In this document: in pieces, positions 22,352 through 33,697 of the stretch
Numbering within the stretch: the stretch's first letter is position 1
How the letters are laid out: the number at the start of each line of letters is the position of its first letter
Source: Fagopyrum homotropicum
Taxonomy: Eukaryota; Streptophyta; Magnoliopsida; Caryophyllales; Polygonaceae
Reading direction: 5' to 3'
Length of the DNA: 64,000 nt
Assembly: GCA_033239125.1 (NCBI GenBank)
Contig: BSWB01000006.1
Location: 30,372,001 to 30,436,000, forward strand
Made by a program: the position numbers and the translations under genes
The notes under the pieces: model-generated
The model's database searches: none
What the model saw: the letters and a program-made list of their open reading frames with translations, nothing else
What the model was told of the DNA's origin: nothing

Positions 22352-24521
22352 TCACTGTGGCACTGGTGGAGGCGGGAATGGAGAGAAGCTAGGATCATAA
22401 AACCGCCCAAACTGCTGGCGGTAGACGTCTCTCATCATGTGATCGAGGTCGTCCAAGTTTCCATCTCTAGCATCGGCTCGGATCTCCAATGCTCCTACTC
22501 TCTCCGAAAGACCAGTAGCCCAATCCGGCATCTGCTCATACCATCCCGGAGCCTGACTGTACCATGTTGGAGCGTCGGATGGTACTGGTGCTGGTGCAGA
22601 TGGTGCATCTGTAGCCCATGGAGGTGGAGCTCCATACCATGCAGGAGGTGTCTCAGCCTATGTGGGTCTCTCACTTACGCTGGCGCGGCAAGAAGACGAG
22701 CCTGAAGCTCTAGCTGGACGTGGAGAACGTCTAGGCACATCGGGGGCCGCATCCGGCTGATCCGGAAACGTGCCAAACTCGTGCTCGGCTCCTCCTCCAC
22801 CCTCAAACTGATCTCCCATCTCCTCCTCCTCAACAACGGGCGGTGGTACGTATGGGGGAGCTGCAATCCTGTTCGCATGCATGGCAGCGAACGTCTCCTT
22901 CCAATTATGGCGTCCTGTCATAATGGAATACTCCTGCAGCCACTCAATACCCCTACCGGTCCTACTCTCCCAAGGCATGGCCGCATAAGACGGTCCTCTA
23001 TGTGTGGGGAAGATGAGCCCTCTAGTCATGAAGGCATGGAGTCCTAAGGGTACGGCTGGTATACGGGTAAAGGCAGAAAAATCAACTCCCAAACTCCTAG
23101 CAAGGTGGGTAACTATCCCACCGTATCCAATGTTGCCCTTCCTCTTGTTCTTGAGCTTGCTCATAGTAGCAACCAAGAGGGTGGCACAGTCTATACAGCA
23201 TGGAATACAGCAAAAAGAGCTCATCCGTCTTGATCTTTTGGGGTGTCTCCGTCCTAGGAAAGAGACACTCCGAAAGAACACGGTGAGCAATCTTCAAAGC
23301 CAAGTGATACATCAACTTGGCCTTGGTATCAGCAGGTTGCCAGCGGTCCTCGCTGGCGTAGATCATTGCTACCTCCTCCCAAAAGTCCTTGGTGTAAACG
23401 CCACTAGGAAAGCAACCGTTAAAGGTCTCATGAAACCCGAAGAAAGTCCCAAACTCTCGGATGCTAAAATCATAGTTTCTTTCCATAAGACGGAAAGAAA
23501 CGGTCCTATCTACGTGGCTATGCTCGAAAGAGGTCACAACCTCCCTCGTAATCTCCTCATACGCGTCTTCTCGGATAGCCGAGAAGACAACTAATTCGGC
23601 TCTATCCAACAACCAAGTAAGGTCGTCTACGATGTTAAGAGGAACTAGCTCCTTTAACAGCAGGTACCTAGGACCAATCATAGCCCTCTCCTCGATCCTC
23701 TCAAATGCAGCAAGGTGATCCTCATGAATGGTCGGGACTCTAGGGCTAGGAGGTGAGGGTGATGAAGGTGAAGATGGAGGTGAAGGGGAAGAGGGTGGTG
23801 GTGCCCTAGAGGATGAAGAAGAAGAGGGATTACCCTTCCTCTTCTTGTTCTGATCATTCTTCTTCTCTTTGAGTCTCCCCAAAAACTTGTTCGCCACTTA
23901 GCGTGCGTGCAATCAAGCTTTAAATTTATAAAACTAGAATAAAAGCAAGCGAACCCGCAGTGTACGGATCGGCGTAGATTAGCAAGTATTCCAGAGTATC
24001 GAACATAGGGATTTGGGGAGAATAAATCCGATCGTAGGTTATCAAGCAATTGAATGTAAGAGCTTTGCTAATTATTGGGAAAACAACAATCCTAAAGATC
24101 CAAGTATCCAGCTGTGGCAATCGATTCAAGATATACTAATGATATAAAGACAAAGTTGAGATATGCAAAGGTATGCTAATGTAAGGTAATCGTACGGTGA
24201 AGTTCCAAAAACCTTATATGACTCACCTACAAGAAACTCTCTATACAGGTTGTTGAGAGGAAATAGCTCCTTTAACAGCAGGTACCTAGGACCAATCACA
24301 ACCCTCTCCTCGATCCTCTCAAATGCAGCAAGGTGATCCTCATGAATGGTCGGGACTCTAGGGCTAGGAGGTGAGGGTGATGAAGGTGAAGATGGAGGTG
24401 AAGGGGAAGAGGGTGGTGGTGCCCTAGAGGATGAAGAAGAAGAGGGATTACCCTTCCTCTTCTTGTTCTGATCATTCTTCTTCTCTTTGATTCTCCCCGA
24501 AACTCTCCTCACGAAGTCCAT
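22352..24521 (-). pseudogene. A3 extra ORF, rearranged and frameshifted
   Basis: This is the homologue of the A2 ORF at 9156-10724. It begins intact (MDFVRRVSGRIKEKK, 24521) but after about 88 codons runs into an LTR fragment (about 23879-24257). The N-terminal segment is then present a second time (about 23638-23880 repeats 24256-24498) and the ORF continues. Further damage is a short deletion and frameshift near 23195 (LLYSMLYRLCHPL instead of the A2 LLYCMLYGRRADC) and a TAG near 22660 in place of Trp. The reading ends at 22352 with FPPPPVPQ, as in A2. Confidence 0.85.
23879..24257 (-). repeat. LTR-end fragment inside the A3 extra ORF
   Basis: It holds about 370 bp of the A1/A3-type LTR (TGTTCGCCACTTAGCG at 23888 to GGTTGTTGAG at 24257) plus CCAAAAACT, the bases between LTR and primer site including the CCA complement of the PBS start. 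It is flanked by direct copies of about 243 bp of the extra ORF, much longer than a target duplication. Confidence 0.85.
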
Positions 24522-25347
24522 TTCTGTTCAAAATTACGGGCTGTTCTAGAGGTTCCACGGCCGTGGTTCTTCCAGGAACCGTGGTTTCTCTCAGTTTTTC
24601 GCAAATCTCATAATTCCACACTCAATCTCAACAAATAGGCACCCCTAATCTAATTCCTTCCAATTTCAATTAGTTCTTCTTAAAATCTCTAACAAAAACG
24701 AACCAAATCGACAAAGATCAAGAAGAGTGGAAAAACCTATTTTTCGGATTTAAAAATCCGAATTGCGCGTTCCTTGGTGAATTTCCGCTCGATTCGTTTC
24801 TTGGATCTTGTTGGTGGTCGAATTTGCTTCAGTTTGGGAAGAAGAATCGTTAAAAACGATTAAGAAACGAGGATTTGAGAGAGGGGGCGTGGATTCGGCG
24901 TTTAGGTCGTGGAAGAGGGTTTTGTGAGTGGTTTTTGTGAAGAACGTGGTTTATATAGTCACAGGCAAAATTTTGAAAATCACGGTCTGTCGGGGGGTTC
25001 CACGGCCGTGGTTTTGTACGGAACCGTGGTTTTGGTAATTTTTCAAAGGCTTTTGGAAATTACGGTCACTGTAGCTGTCACGACCGTGGTTTAGGCCGTG
25101 GAACTCTCTGTAAAGCTCCAAAGTCCAAATTTCGCCACTTTTCTTCAACCTTATCCTTTCCTTTCCCTTTTCCATCGTTCCTACATCCAAAAACACGAAC
25201 ATACCGGAAGGAATCGAAGGCAAAACAAAGCAAAAACGTCTAAACTAAGCTAAACTATGAATCGAAAACAAAAACAAAAATGCAATACCTTGGGTTGCCT
25301 CCCAAGAAGCGCTTTGTCTAAGGTCCGTAGCTAGACCATCCTCGCAC
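24522..25347 (-). other. A3 spacer between pol and the extra ORF
   Basis: It is non-coding and colinear with 10725-11556. Exact CCACGGCCGTGG copies lie at 24555-24566 and 25000-25011, with several variants around 25020-25100. Confidence 0.65.
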
Positions 25348-25908
25348 TTATTCGAGTGTGGTAGGCGCGAACTCTTCAGTTTGGAGTTCCGGCGTATACT
25401 TCTTAAGTCGTTGGCCGTTCACCTTAAAGCTTCCGCTCATTTCACCCCATACTTCAACTGCACCATGGCGGAAAATACGCTTAATTAGAAAAGGTCCGGT
25501 CCAACGGGATTTAAGCTTACCTGGAAAGAGACGAAGCCTTGAATTGAAGAGGAGAACTTGATCTCCTTCTTTGAAGTCCTTTTGAATGATATGCTTATCA
25601 TGCCAACGCTTTGCTCTCTCCTTATAGATCTTAGCGTTTTCATAAGCATTCAAGCGGAGTTCGTCCAGCTCATTAAGGTCTAGGAGACGCTTCTCTCCCG
25701 CTTCCTTCATGCTGAAATTCAGCCACTTGATAGCCCAAAACGCTTTGTGCTCCAACTCTACCGGCAAGTGACAAGACTTCCCATACACAAGGTTGTATAG
25801 TATGGTTCCTATGGGAGTCTTGTATGCAGTCCGGTACGTCCACAATGCATCGTCAAGCTTCAAAGACCAATCCTTCCTAGTCCTTGAAACCGTATTCTCT
25901 AAGATTCC
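25348..25908 (-). pseudogene. pol: A3 integrase C-terminal part
   Basis: This is the end of Pol, with KDWSLKLDDALWTYRTAYKT, the CHLPVELEHKAFWAIKWLNF region, GDQVLLFNSRLRL and RWTGPFLIKRIF, ending EEFAPTTLE at the natural stop. It is cut from the catalytic core at 25908 by the solo LTR. Five bases (ATTCC) are duplicated on both sides, so the gene was continuous before the insertion. Confidence 0.88.
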
Positions 25909-27726
25909 TGTTACGCTAAAAAGTGTGCACGCAATAAGCCTTAAATTTATACTCGTTATAATTATCCTAACTTCTAGCCCACCCGCAGTGTACGGGACGT
26001 TTGTAGCATGGATAGTATTCCGAGGTCGAACACAAAGACTAAGGTGAAATTGACTCGGTTTTGTGATTAAGTTTAGTGAAGGTCTAAGGCTAGAAAAGAG
26101 GAAAAACAATGAAATGAAAATCTCAATTTGTTTTTGGTTGGTTTGGGTGATCAATCAAGGATCACAATTCATGCAAAGTAAACTATCAAATTAAACTAAA
26201 AATCAGCACAAATAAACAAACTAGACAAGGTAATGATCAAGTGAAGTAAAGACGGATTCTAGGGGTCGGAAGTTCCGGTTATGGCATAGAACTCAAGTTA
26301 TCTAATCGTTCCTTGGATTAACTATGATATGTTGGGATTAAGTGTATCTAATTTGAGGATCAATTACCGGGTAGGTCTCATGGTCCAACTAGTCCACACC
26401 TAAGGTCTCATTACCGGGTAAGTCTCTAAGAACCTAAGGATAGGAATTCTACATAAACCGAATTGTTAATTAGGGATCTAACCTATCCTTACCGGGTAAG
26501 TCTTGGAAGGGAAAGCCCTAAACAACTATCCTAGCACATCTAATCCAATGGCGGCTTATTAGGCTCACCACTACCTAAGGGTTGCTATTTTAGATTCTAA
26601 GGGTAAGGATTACCGGGTAAGTCTCTCCTAACACTTAGTCACTACACTAGGTCACCCTAGGATAGGTTAAACTCAGCAAACACTTAGGGTTTCAACATTG
26701 CATAGGTCTAAGGCAAGATCCTTCGAACCAGGGAAAATCACGGTTTGTTCTACCGAAACCACGGCCGTGGTTCTTCAAGAACTACCCGTGATTTCTAACA
26801 GAAACTACGTTCATAAGCAAAAATCATCCAAAGGTAATTCTAAGTTCATCCTATCATAGTTCTAGCCATAACCATCCTTTCCTTACCCTAGAACCACATC
26901 AATTTAGCCTACAACATTCATAACAAAAATCGAGACAAACAAACATAAAATCAAATCATCCATTGCAAGATAATGAAGGAAAAGAGATGAACAAGTGAAT
27001 TTAATTCAAAACCAAGCTGAAGATTAGAATTAGAACCACTTACAACCCTTCCAAAAGAAGGTTCAAAGACTCATACAATCTCTAGAAAACGAAATCCGAA
27101 ATACAAGAAAGTTATGGTGTGTTCTTCTCCTCCTCTTCAATGGAGTTCTTCTCCTTCTCTTTTGCACTTTCCTTCCTAGAAAAATCTTCTTCTCTTGAGA
27201 ATATATTTGTTAGAGAGAAATGGAAAATGGATGAGCTGCTCCCAAACTACCCCAGCTGCTTCAAACAACCCATGATGGACCACATTTATAACCAATCCTT
27301 CATGAGCTGGCCATGAGAGTCGTGGCACAGCTGTCACGAGAATCTGGCAAAATCCACGGTCATTTCCACGGCCGTGGTTCGTCAGAGAACCGTGATTCTA
27401 TGCAGAAGCTCCGCCTTGAATCATTAAGCTGTGATTTGGTGCATGGCTTGTGTTGGCAAGGCTCCATGAGTTCTCCTTAGCCCTTGGCTTGTGTCCTAGT
27501 GTGTCCGAGGGTGTGCCATCTAAATGAACGATCCTCAAACGCATCGTTTAAGCTCCTAAACTTCCCGAAATACCTACAAAACGCGCACAAGTCCGTGTAG
27601 ACGTCTATCTCCACAAAATATGTGAATTGGGTGCAAAACGTCTTGAACTAATGCTAGATCATGCATGAATGAGCGAGAATTCTATCTAAATGTACACCTA
27701 AAACTATGTTATAAATCGTGTTATCA
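25909..27726 (-). repeat. solo LTR inserted in A3 integrase
   Basis: It is 1818 bp, TGTTACGC...GTTATCA, with perfect 5-bp target duplications ATTCC (25904-25908 and 27727-27731). No internal retroelement sequence is present, so it is a solo LTR left by LTR-LTR recombination. It is distantly homologous to the other Athila LTRs in the same orientation (shared CCCGCAGTGTACGG near the left end). It contains four copies of ATTACCGGGTAAGTCT-like sequence (26361-26620) and two CCACGGCCGTGG palindromes (26759-26770, 27366-27377). A possible minus-strand TATA motif lies near 27285-27295. Confidence 0.92.
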
Positions 27727-27731
27727 ATTCC

Positions 27732-29965
27732 TTTGATCTCCCTATTTGAGATCTCAACTTGTCCACTTGTTTGTGGATGGTAAGGGGTAGCGATCTTGTG
27801 AGTAACCCCATACTTAGCTAGAAGAGCTTCAAAGCGCCGGGCAATGAAGTGAGAACCTCCATCACTAATGATAGTCCTTGGCGTCCCAAATCGCGGGAAG
27901 ATGGTCTTGTTAAAGAACTTAACCACCACCATAGCATCATTGGTGGGAGAGGCAACTGCTTCCACCCATCTAGAAACATAATCTACCGCCAATAGTATGT
28001 ATTGGTTTCCACATGAAGATGGGAATGGTCCCATGAAGTCTACTCCCCAAACGTCGAAAATCTCTACCTCTTGGATGTTGTTGAGGGGCATCTCATTCCT
28101 CCTAGAGATATTGCCTGTTCTTTGACAAGCATCGCAGCAAGAAACAAAGGATTGCACATCTCTAAATAAAGTAGGCCAAAAGAATCCGGATTGCAATACC
28201 TTTGCGCTAGTCTTGTTCGAACTAACGTGTCCTCCACAAGGTAGTGAATGACAATGACGGATGACACTTTGCATTTCATCCTCCGGCACACATCGCCGAA
28301 TGATGCCATCCGGACCTCTCTTAAAGAGGAGAGGCTCGTTCCAAAAGTATTCCGGACATCCTTGAAGAACTTCTTCCTTTGTGCGTAGGATAATCCGGGC
28401 GGTATCTCCTGACAAACCAAATAGTTAACAAAATCAGCAAACCATGGTTCGTTACCTTTGGAGATCACGTCGATACACTCCTCTATAATGTGTAGGTGTT
28501 CGTCCGGGAAGGAGTCATCGATGGGTAAATGGTCGTCCTCTAGATGTGTTAGGCGACTCAAATGATCCGCAACAGAATTTTCTGAACCTTTCTTGTCGCG
28601 GATCTCTAGATCGAACTCTTGTAGGAGAAGAATCCATCTAATTAGCCTTGGCTTCGCATCTTTCTTCACAAGGAGGTACCGGATCGCAGAATGATCCGTG
28701 TAGACAATCACCTTTGCACCTACAAGATAAGAGCGAAACTTGTCAATAGCATAGACAATGGCTAAAAACTCTTTTTCGGTAGTGGCGTAGTTGAGATGCG
28801 CTTCATCTAGCGTCTTGCTAGCATAGTATATGGCATGGGTTCGCCCTTCCTTTCGTTGTCCAAGAACAGCTCCAATAGCTACGTTACTAGCATCGCACAT
28901 AATCTCAAAGGGAAGAGTCCAATCCGGAGGTTGGATAATAGGTGCTGAAATTAGAGCTTGCCGAATGGTGTTAAACGCATCCAAACATTCCTGCAAAAAC
29001 TCAAAAACCGCATCCTTCATCAATAGATTAGTGAGAGGTTTTGATATCTTAGAAAAGTCTTTAATGAAACGTCTATAAAATCCAGCATGTCCTAGGAAGC
29101 TTCTTATCCCTTTCACCGAAGTTGGGGGAGGAAGCTTCTCTATGGTCTCTATCTTAGCTTTATCTATTTCTATCCCTCTACTAGAGACTAAGTGACCTAA
29201 TACAATTCCTTCCTTAACCATAAATTGACACTTCTCCCAATTAAGAACTAGGTTAGTGTCTTCACACCTTTGCAAAACAAGAGAAAGGTTAGAAAGGCAA
29301 TCGTTAAAAGAGGAACCGTATACGGAGAAGTCGTCCATGAAGACCTCCATGATTTCCTCTACGTATTCGGAGAAGATGGCCATCATGCACCGTTGAAAGG
29401 TGGCTGGGGCGTTGCAAAGCCCGAACGGCATTCTCCTATAAGCAAACGTACCCCATGGGCACGTGAATGTGGTCTTCTCTTGATCGTCCGGGTGTATCGG
29501 GATCTGAAAGAAACCACTATAACCGTCAAGATAGCAAAAATGCGAATGTTGCGCTAACCTTTCAAGCATTTGATCGATGAACGGCAATGGGAAGTGATCC
29601 TTCCTCGTTGCGTTGTTAAGCTTGCGGTAGTCAATGCACATCCGCCATCCTGTCACGGTTCGGGTAGGAATGAGTTCGTTGTTTTTGTTGGTGATGACCG
29701 TCATTCCTCCCTTCTTCGGAACTACTTGAACTGGACTCACCCACTTACTATCAGAGATAGGGTAGATGATACCTGCATCAAGAAGCTTAAGAATTTCCTT
29801 CTTGACAACCTCCTTCATGGTTGGATTCAACCGCCTTTGAGGTTGTCTCGAAGTTCTAAAATCTTCCTCCATTAGTATCTTATGCATGCATAGGGAGGGT
29901 TTAATTCCTACTAAGTCCTCAATAGTATAGCCTAAAGCTTTCCTATGTTTCCTAAGGACAATCAT
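27732..29965 (-). pseudogene. pol: A3 RT, RNase H and integrase core
   Basis: RT (CIDYRKLNN, FMDD), RNase H (CDASNVAIG, TDHSAIRYLL, VADHLSRL) and the integrase zinc site and D, D, E core are all recognisable. A one-base deletion at about 28353 (TTCCGGACATCC, TTCCCGGACATCC in A1) shifts the frame between RNase H and integrase. The integrase is then interrupted at 27726 by the solo LTR. Sequence identity with A1 is visibly very high. Confidence 0.9.
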
Positions 29966-30775
29966 GAGCTGATCATGTTCATCTATGCTTAGATCGGAAC
30001 TAACAATAACCGGAAAGGTAGAATTAGGTCATAAAAAAGCGTACCTTAGATGAGTAGGAAGGGGTTTGAGTTCCATTGCTTTCGGAGCTTCTAATGATCC
30101 TTGAGAAGCATCCGATGTCTCCTTAGAAGTTTCTAAGGGTGTTGAATGTGTGGGAGAAGAATCGAAAGAAGTTGAAGAAGTGTCTCGATCACCCCTTTCC
30201 ACGCCCAAAATTACGGGTTCCTCATGGCCTCCACGGCCGTGGTTTAGGGCGTGGAAGGGAAATACGGTTGTCATTGCTTCTCCACGACCGTATAACTCCC
30301 TGGAGTGGGACACGGTTTTGGTTGTGAAATCCACGGCCGTGGAATATAGTGTGTGGCCGTGGATTCTCACGTTTTCTGCCTCATCGTGGAGTTTTTCAAA
30401 CTCCACTTCATGCATCTCTTCTTGTGCTTCTAAGGCTTCAATTGCCTCATTGCACTCTTCTTCTTCCCCTACATTTGTTAGACTCATAGTGATAACTTTT
30501 TGTAAAGGATCGTTAAAGAGAATCGTACTTACCTCTTCCCTAGACAACCCTTCTTCGTCTTGGATATCGAATATATCCTCATCAAAGATTGGCTCCTTCA
30601 CTAGAGTGGAAAGAACGAATTCTACTTTCTCTTCCCCTATATCAAAAGCGAGTCTACCATTCTTGCAATCGACTATGCAGCCGGAAGTTGCAAGAAACGG
30701 TCTTCCGAGTATGATCGGGACCGGACTATCTGCAGGAATGTCAAGCACAACAAAATCAATGGGAACAAAGAATTT
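29966..30775 (-). pseudogene. pol: A3 protease C-terminal part and linker
   Basis: It is colinear with A1 from the protease flap downstream: VVLDIPADSPVPIILGRPFL, then the acidic linker. A TGA at about 30029-30031 replaces the Gly of the A1 RYAFLGPN motif. Exact palindromes lie at 30231-30242 and 30331-30342 in the linker. The element ends at 30775 inside the protease; the catalytic DLGAS part and gag are missing. Confidence 0.88.
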
Positions 30776-31470
30776 ATGCCCTACTTAGAGGAGGGTTCAG
30801 TACGCAGTGTCCTTGCTTGTGGGAGCAACGAGGGATTGGTGGGATACAGTTCCACACGGTCGGGATGTACCCTCACTCCTGACTTGGGAAGACTTCCTTA
30901 GGGAGTTTGTAGAGAGATATACTCCACCTGCCTATACAGAGAAGAAGAAGATTGAGTTTATGGAACTCAAGCAGTGAGACATGTCCATTGCCGACTACGA
31001 TGTACAGTGTACTAGATTATCTCGCTATGCTCCTGAGGAGGTTGATACTGAGAAGAGAAACAAGTTCGAAAGGGGATTGAATTTGGAAATCAAGAAGAAG
31101 TTTGCTACTCGGCCTTTGTCTTATTCTCTCCTCATTGATTCCGCCACTCGAGCGGAGGAGATGGTCTTTGAGAATAAGCCTTTGACAAGAAAGAGACCGA
31201 AGACCGGGCAAAGTAGTAGTGCACCACCATCTGGCTCGCGATCCTTTGAAGTTACAGTGGACCGCCTAGGGGACAAAGAGGTGGTTATCAAGGATATAGA
31301 GGTTCATGGAGTGGAGGCAGCAGATCGAGTGCTCCAACTCCTACTACATCAGCTTCAAGAACCTATTGTCCACCAGTTATATGTTATGTGTGCCACCAGC
31401 CTGGGCACATAGCCCGAGAGTGTCGGCATAGGCCTGGATTACCGACACCGAGTGCAGCCAGTAGCATTGG
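30776..31470 (+). pseudogene. gag: chromovirus gag remnant
   Basis: It starts abruptly; the first recognisable part is LVGATRDWWDTVPHGRDVP (about 30814-30870), then TWEDFLREFVERYTPPAYTE and a TGA just before the internal Met at 30981. MSIADYDVQCTRLSRYAPEE is a typical Gag core. A CCHC knuckle CYVCHQPGHIARECR lies at about 31381-31425 in another frame, so at least one frameshift lies before it. Confidence 0.8.
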
Positions 31471-32258
31471 AGACAATGCTCAAAGAGGTTCTGGTTCATG
31501 TCGAGGTAGAGGCAGAGGTTATGTCCGAGGTGGATATTCCCAACAGACATCTTCCAGACGACCTGCACCACAACCTCAGGGTCAGGCACAAGCTCGAGTA
31601 TATGCTTTGGTTGGCGAGGATGCAGCCAAGACTACAGACGTCATTACCGGTAGGATTCTTGTCTCTGGCTTGTTAGCTTATGTTTTGATTGATCCTGGAT
31701 CTACATGCTCTTTTGTATCCGAGTCTTTTGCTTTAAGATTGGGAAGGGTAGCTGAACCCTTAGGTTATATCATTAGAGTCTCGATGCCAGGGGGGAGACC
31801 TTGATTATTGATATGTGTGTGAGATCTTTCCCCATAGTTATAGCTGACCGAGAATTTGTAGCTGACCTTATAACGTTATATCTGAGAGAGTTTGATGTGA
31901 TCTTGGGTATGGATTGGTTATCCACCCACAGAGCCTTGATAGACTATTATGCGAAGGAAGTAATCAGGGAGATAGATGGGTTGAGGGAAGTGATTTTCAC
32001 TGGTGAGAGGAATGTTATTCCTACTTGCCTCATTTCTGCAGTAACAACTTTTAGATTACTTCGGGAAGGGTGTCAAGCTTATCTAGCTAGTGTGAAAGAT
32101 TCTGCTATTGTTAGCCCCGGAGTATCTGAGGTGGATGTTGTCAGAGAATTTCCTAAAGTTTTCCTTGATAATTTACCTGGTTTACCTCCGAGTAGAAAGG
32201 TAGACTTCGAGATTGAGACATTACAGGTGCAACACCGATATCAATTGCCCCTTACAGG
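31471..32258 (+). pseudogene. pol: chromovirus aspartic protease remnant
   Basis: The active-site motif LIDPGSTCSFVS is at about 31687-31722, in ARVYALVGEDAAKTTDVITG context. After a frame break near 31800 it continues with IADREFVADLITLYLREFDV and ILGMDWLSTH, the second typical protease motif. A further break lies before RT near 32259. Confidence 0.8.
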
Positions 32259-33017
32259 ATGGCTCCGCTAGAGCTAAAGAAGTTAAAGAAACAGCTAGAG
32301 GAGTTGCTCGAGAAAGGTTTCATATGCCCGAGTATTTCTCCTTGGGGTGCACCAGTGTTTTTTGTGAAGAAGAAGGACGGTAGTTTACGATTGTGCATAG
32401 ACTACCGTCAGCTGAACAAAATAACAATCAAGAACAAGTATCCCTTACCAAGGATAGAGGATTTGCTTGATCTGTTAAGGGGTGCTACAGTGTTTTCAAA
32501 GATTGAACTTTGATCGGGATACTGGCAGTTGAAGATAGTAGATAATTATATACCGAAGACAGCTTTTCGTACTCGGTATGGACACTATGAGTTTACAGTT
32601 ATGCCTTTTGGGTTGACGAATGCACCTGCAACATTCATGGCATTGATGAACTCGATCTTTCAACCTTATCTAGATCAGTTCGTTGTGGTCTTCATTGATG
32701 ATATCTTGATATATTCCCGAGATACAGATACTCATAGAGAGCATCTGAGACGTATCTTAGGGATTCTGAGGGAGAGACAATTGTACGCGAAGTTCAGCAA
32801 GTGCGAGTTTTGGATGGATCAAATTGCCTTTCTTGGGCATGTGACATCACGAGATGGTATACAACCTAATCCATCCAAGATCAAGGCTATTACAGAATGG
32901 GAAATTCCGAATAGTACTACGGAGATTCACAGCTTCTTAGGACTTGCGGGTTATTACAGGAGGTTTGTAAAGAACTTCTCGATTATTGCGCGCCCATTGA
33001 CTAACTTGCTGAAATAA
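32259..33017 (+). pseudogene. pol: chromovirus reverse transcriptase remnant
   Basis: It has FVKKKDGSLRLCIDYRQLN and YPLPRIEDLLDLL, then a TGA at 32511-32513 in place of the Arg before SGYWQLKI. FGLTNAPATFMALMN and the catalytic FIDD (VVVFIDDILIYS) follow. It ends FLGLAGYYRRFVKNFSIIAR and a frame break near 33017. Confidence 0.9.
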
Positions 33018-33660
33018 AAATTAGCAGTTTGAATGGGACAACCGTTGTCAAGAGAGATTTGAAGAACTTAAGAAAAGATTGACTACGTTCCATATTCTGG
33101 TTGTACCCTCTGATAAGGGTAACTTTGTGGTTTACACCGACGCATCTGGGAGTGGCTTAGGAGGAGTTGTAATGCAGGAAGGAAAGGTAATAGCATATAC
33201 ATCTAGACAGTTGAGACCTCATGATCCTACACACGACCTAGAGCTTGCTGCTATAGTTCATGCTCTTAAGACCTGGAGGCACTATCTTTATGGTGATACA
33301 TTTCCGGTGTTTACCGACCATAAAAGTCTGAAGTATATTCCCACTCAGAGGGATCTGAATTTGAGGCAGAGAAGATGGATGGAGTTACTCAAGGATTATG
33401 ATTGCACTATAGAGTACCATCCAGGAAAGGCGAATGTGGTAGCTAACGCTCTTAGCAGAAAGAGCAGTGACCAAGGCAGTAAGGTCAACTACAAAGTTGA
33501 GCATCTATTAGCTCTCAGAGTTATGACAGTAGAGATGAATGTAAGAGGATCCGAGTTGATAGTAAACATTCAGGTTAGACCGTTGATTCTTCATGAGATT
33601 TCAACTAGACAAGATGAGAATGCTACACTGAAGAAGTTGAAAGCTAGCTAAAGTGGGAAA
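33018..33660 (+). pseudogene. pol: chromovirus RNase H remnant
   Basis: It has VVYTDASGSGLGGVVMQ, YTSRQLRPHDPTHDLELAA, FTDHKSLKYI and VVANALSRKS, in the usual order. Alignment with the family suggests D is lost in the last motif (usually VADALSRK, here VANALSRK). The upstream join to RT is frameshifted. Confidence 0.88.
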
Positions 33661-33697
33661 TGCTACCACTACACACTTCCAGTTGTCTGATTAGGGA

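Larger units (their letters stand above)
20991..30775 (-). mobile_element. Athila-type element A3, 5'-truncated
   Basis: Reading leftwards the element starts abruptly inside the protease (30775), then has RT, RNase H, integrase (with a solo LTR inserted), a spacer, a rearranged extra ORF, a polypurine tract and the shared LTR. Gag, PBS and its own 5' LTR are missing. The right break joins directly to a chromovirus gag on the other strand (AGAATTTA|TGCCCTAC). Confidence 0.88.
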
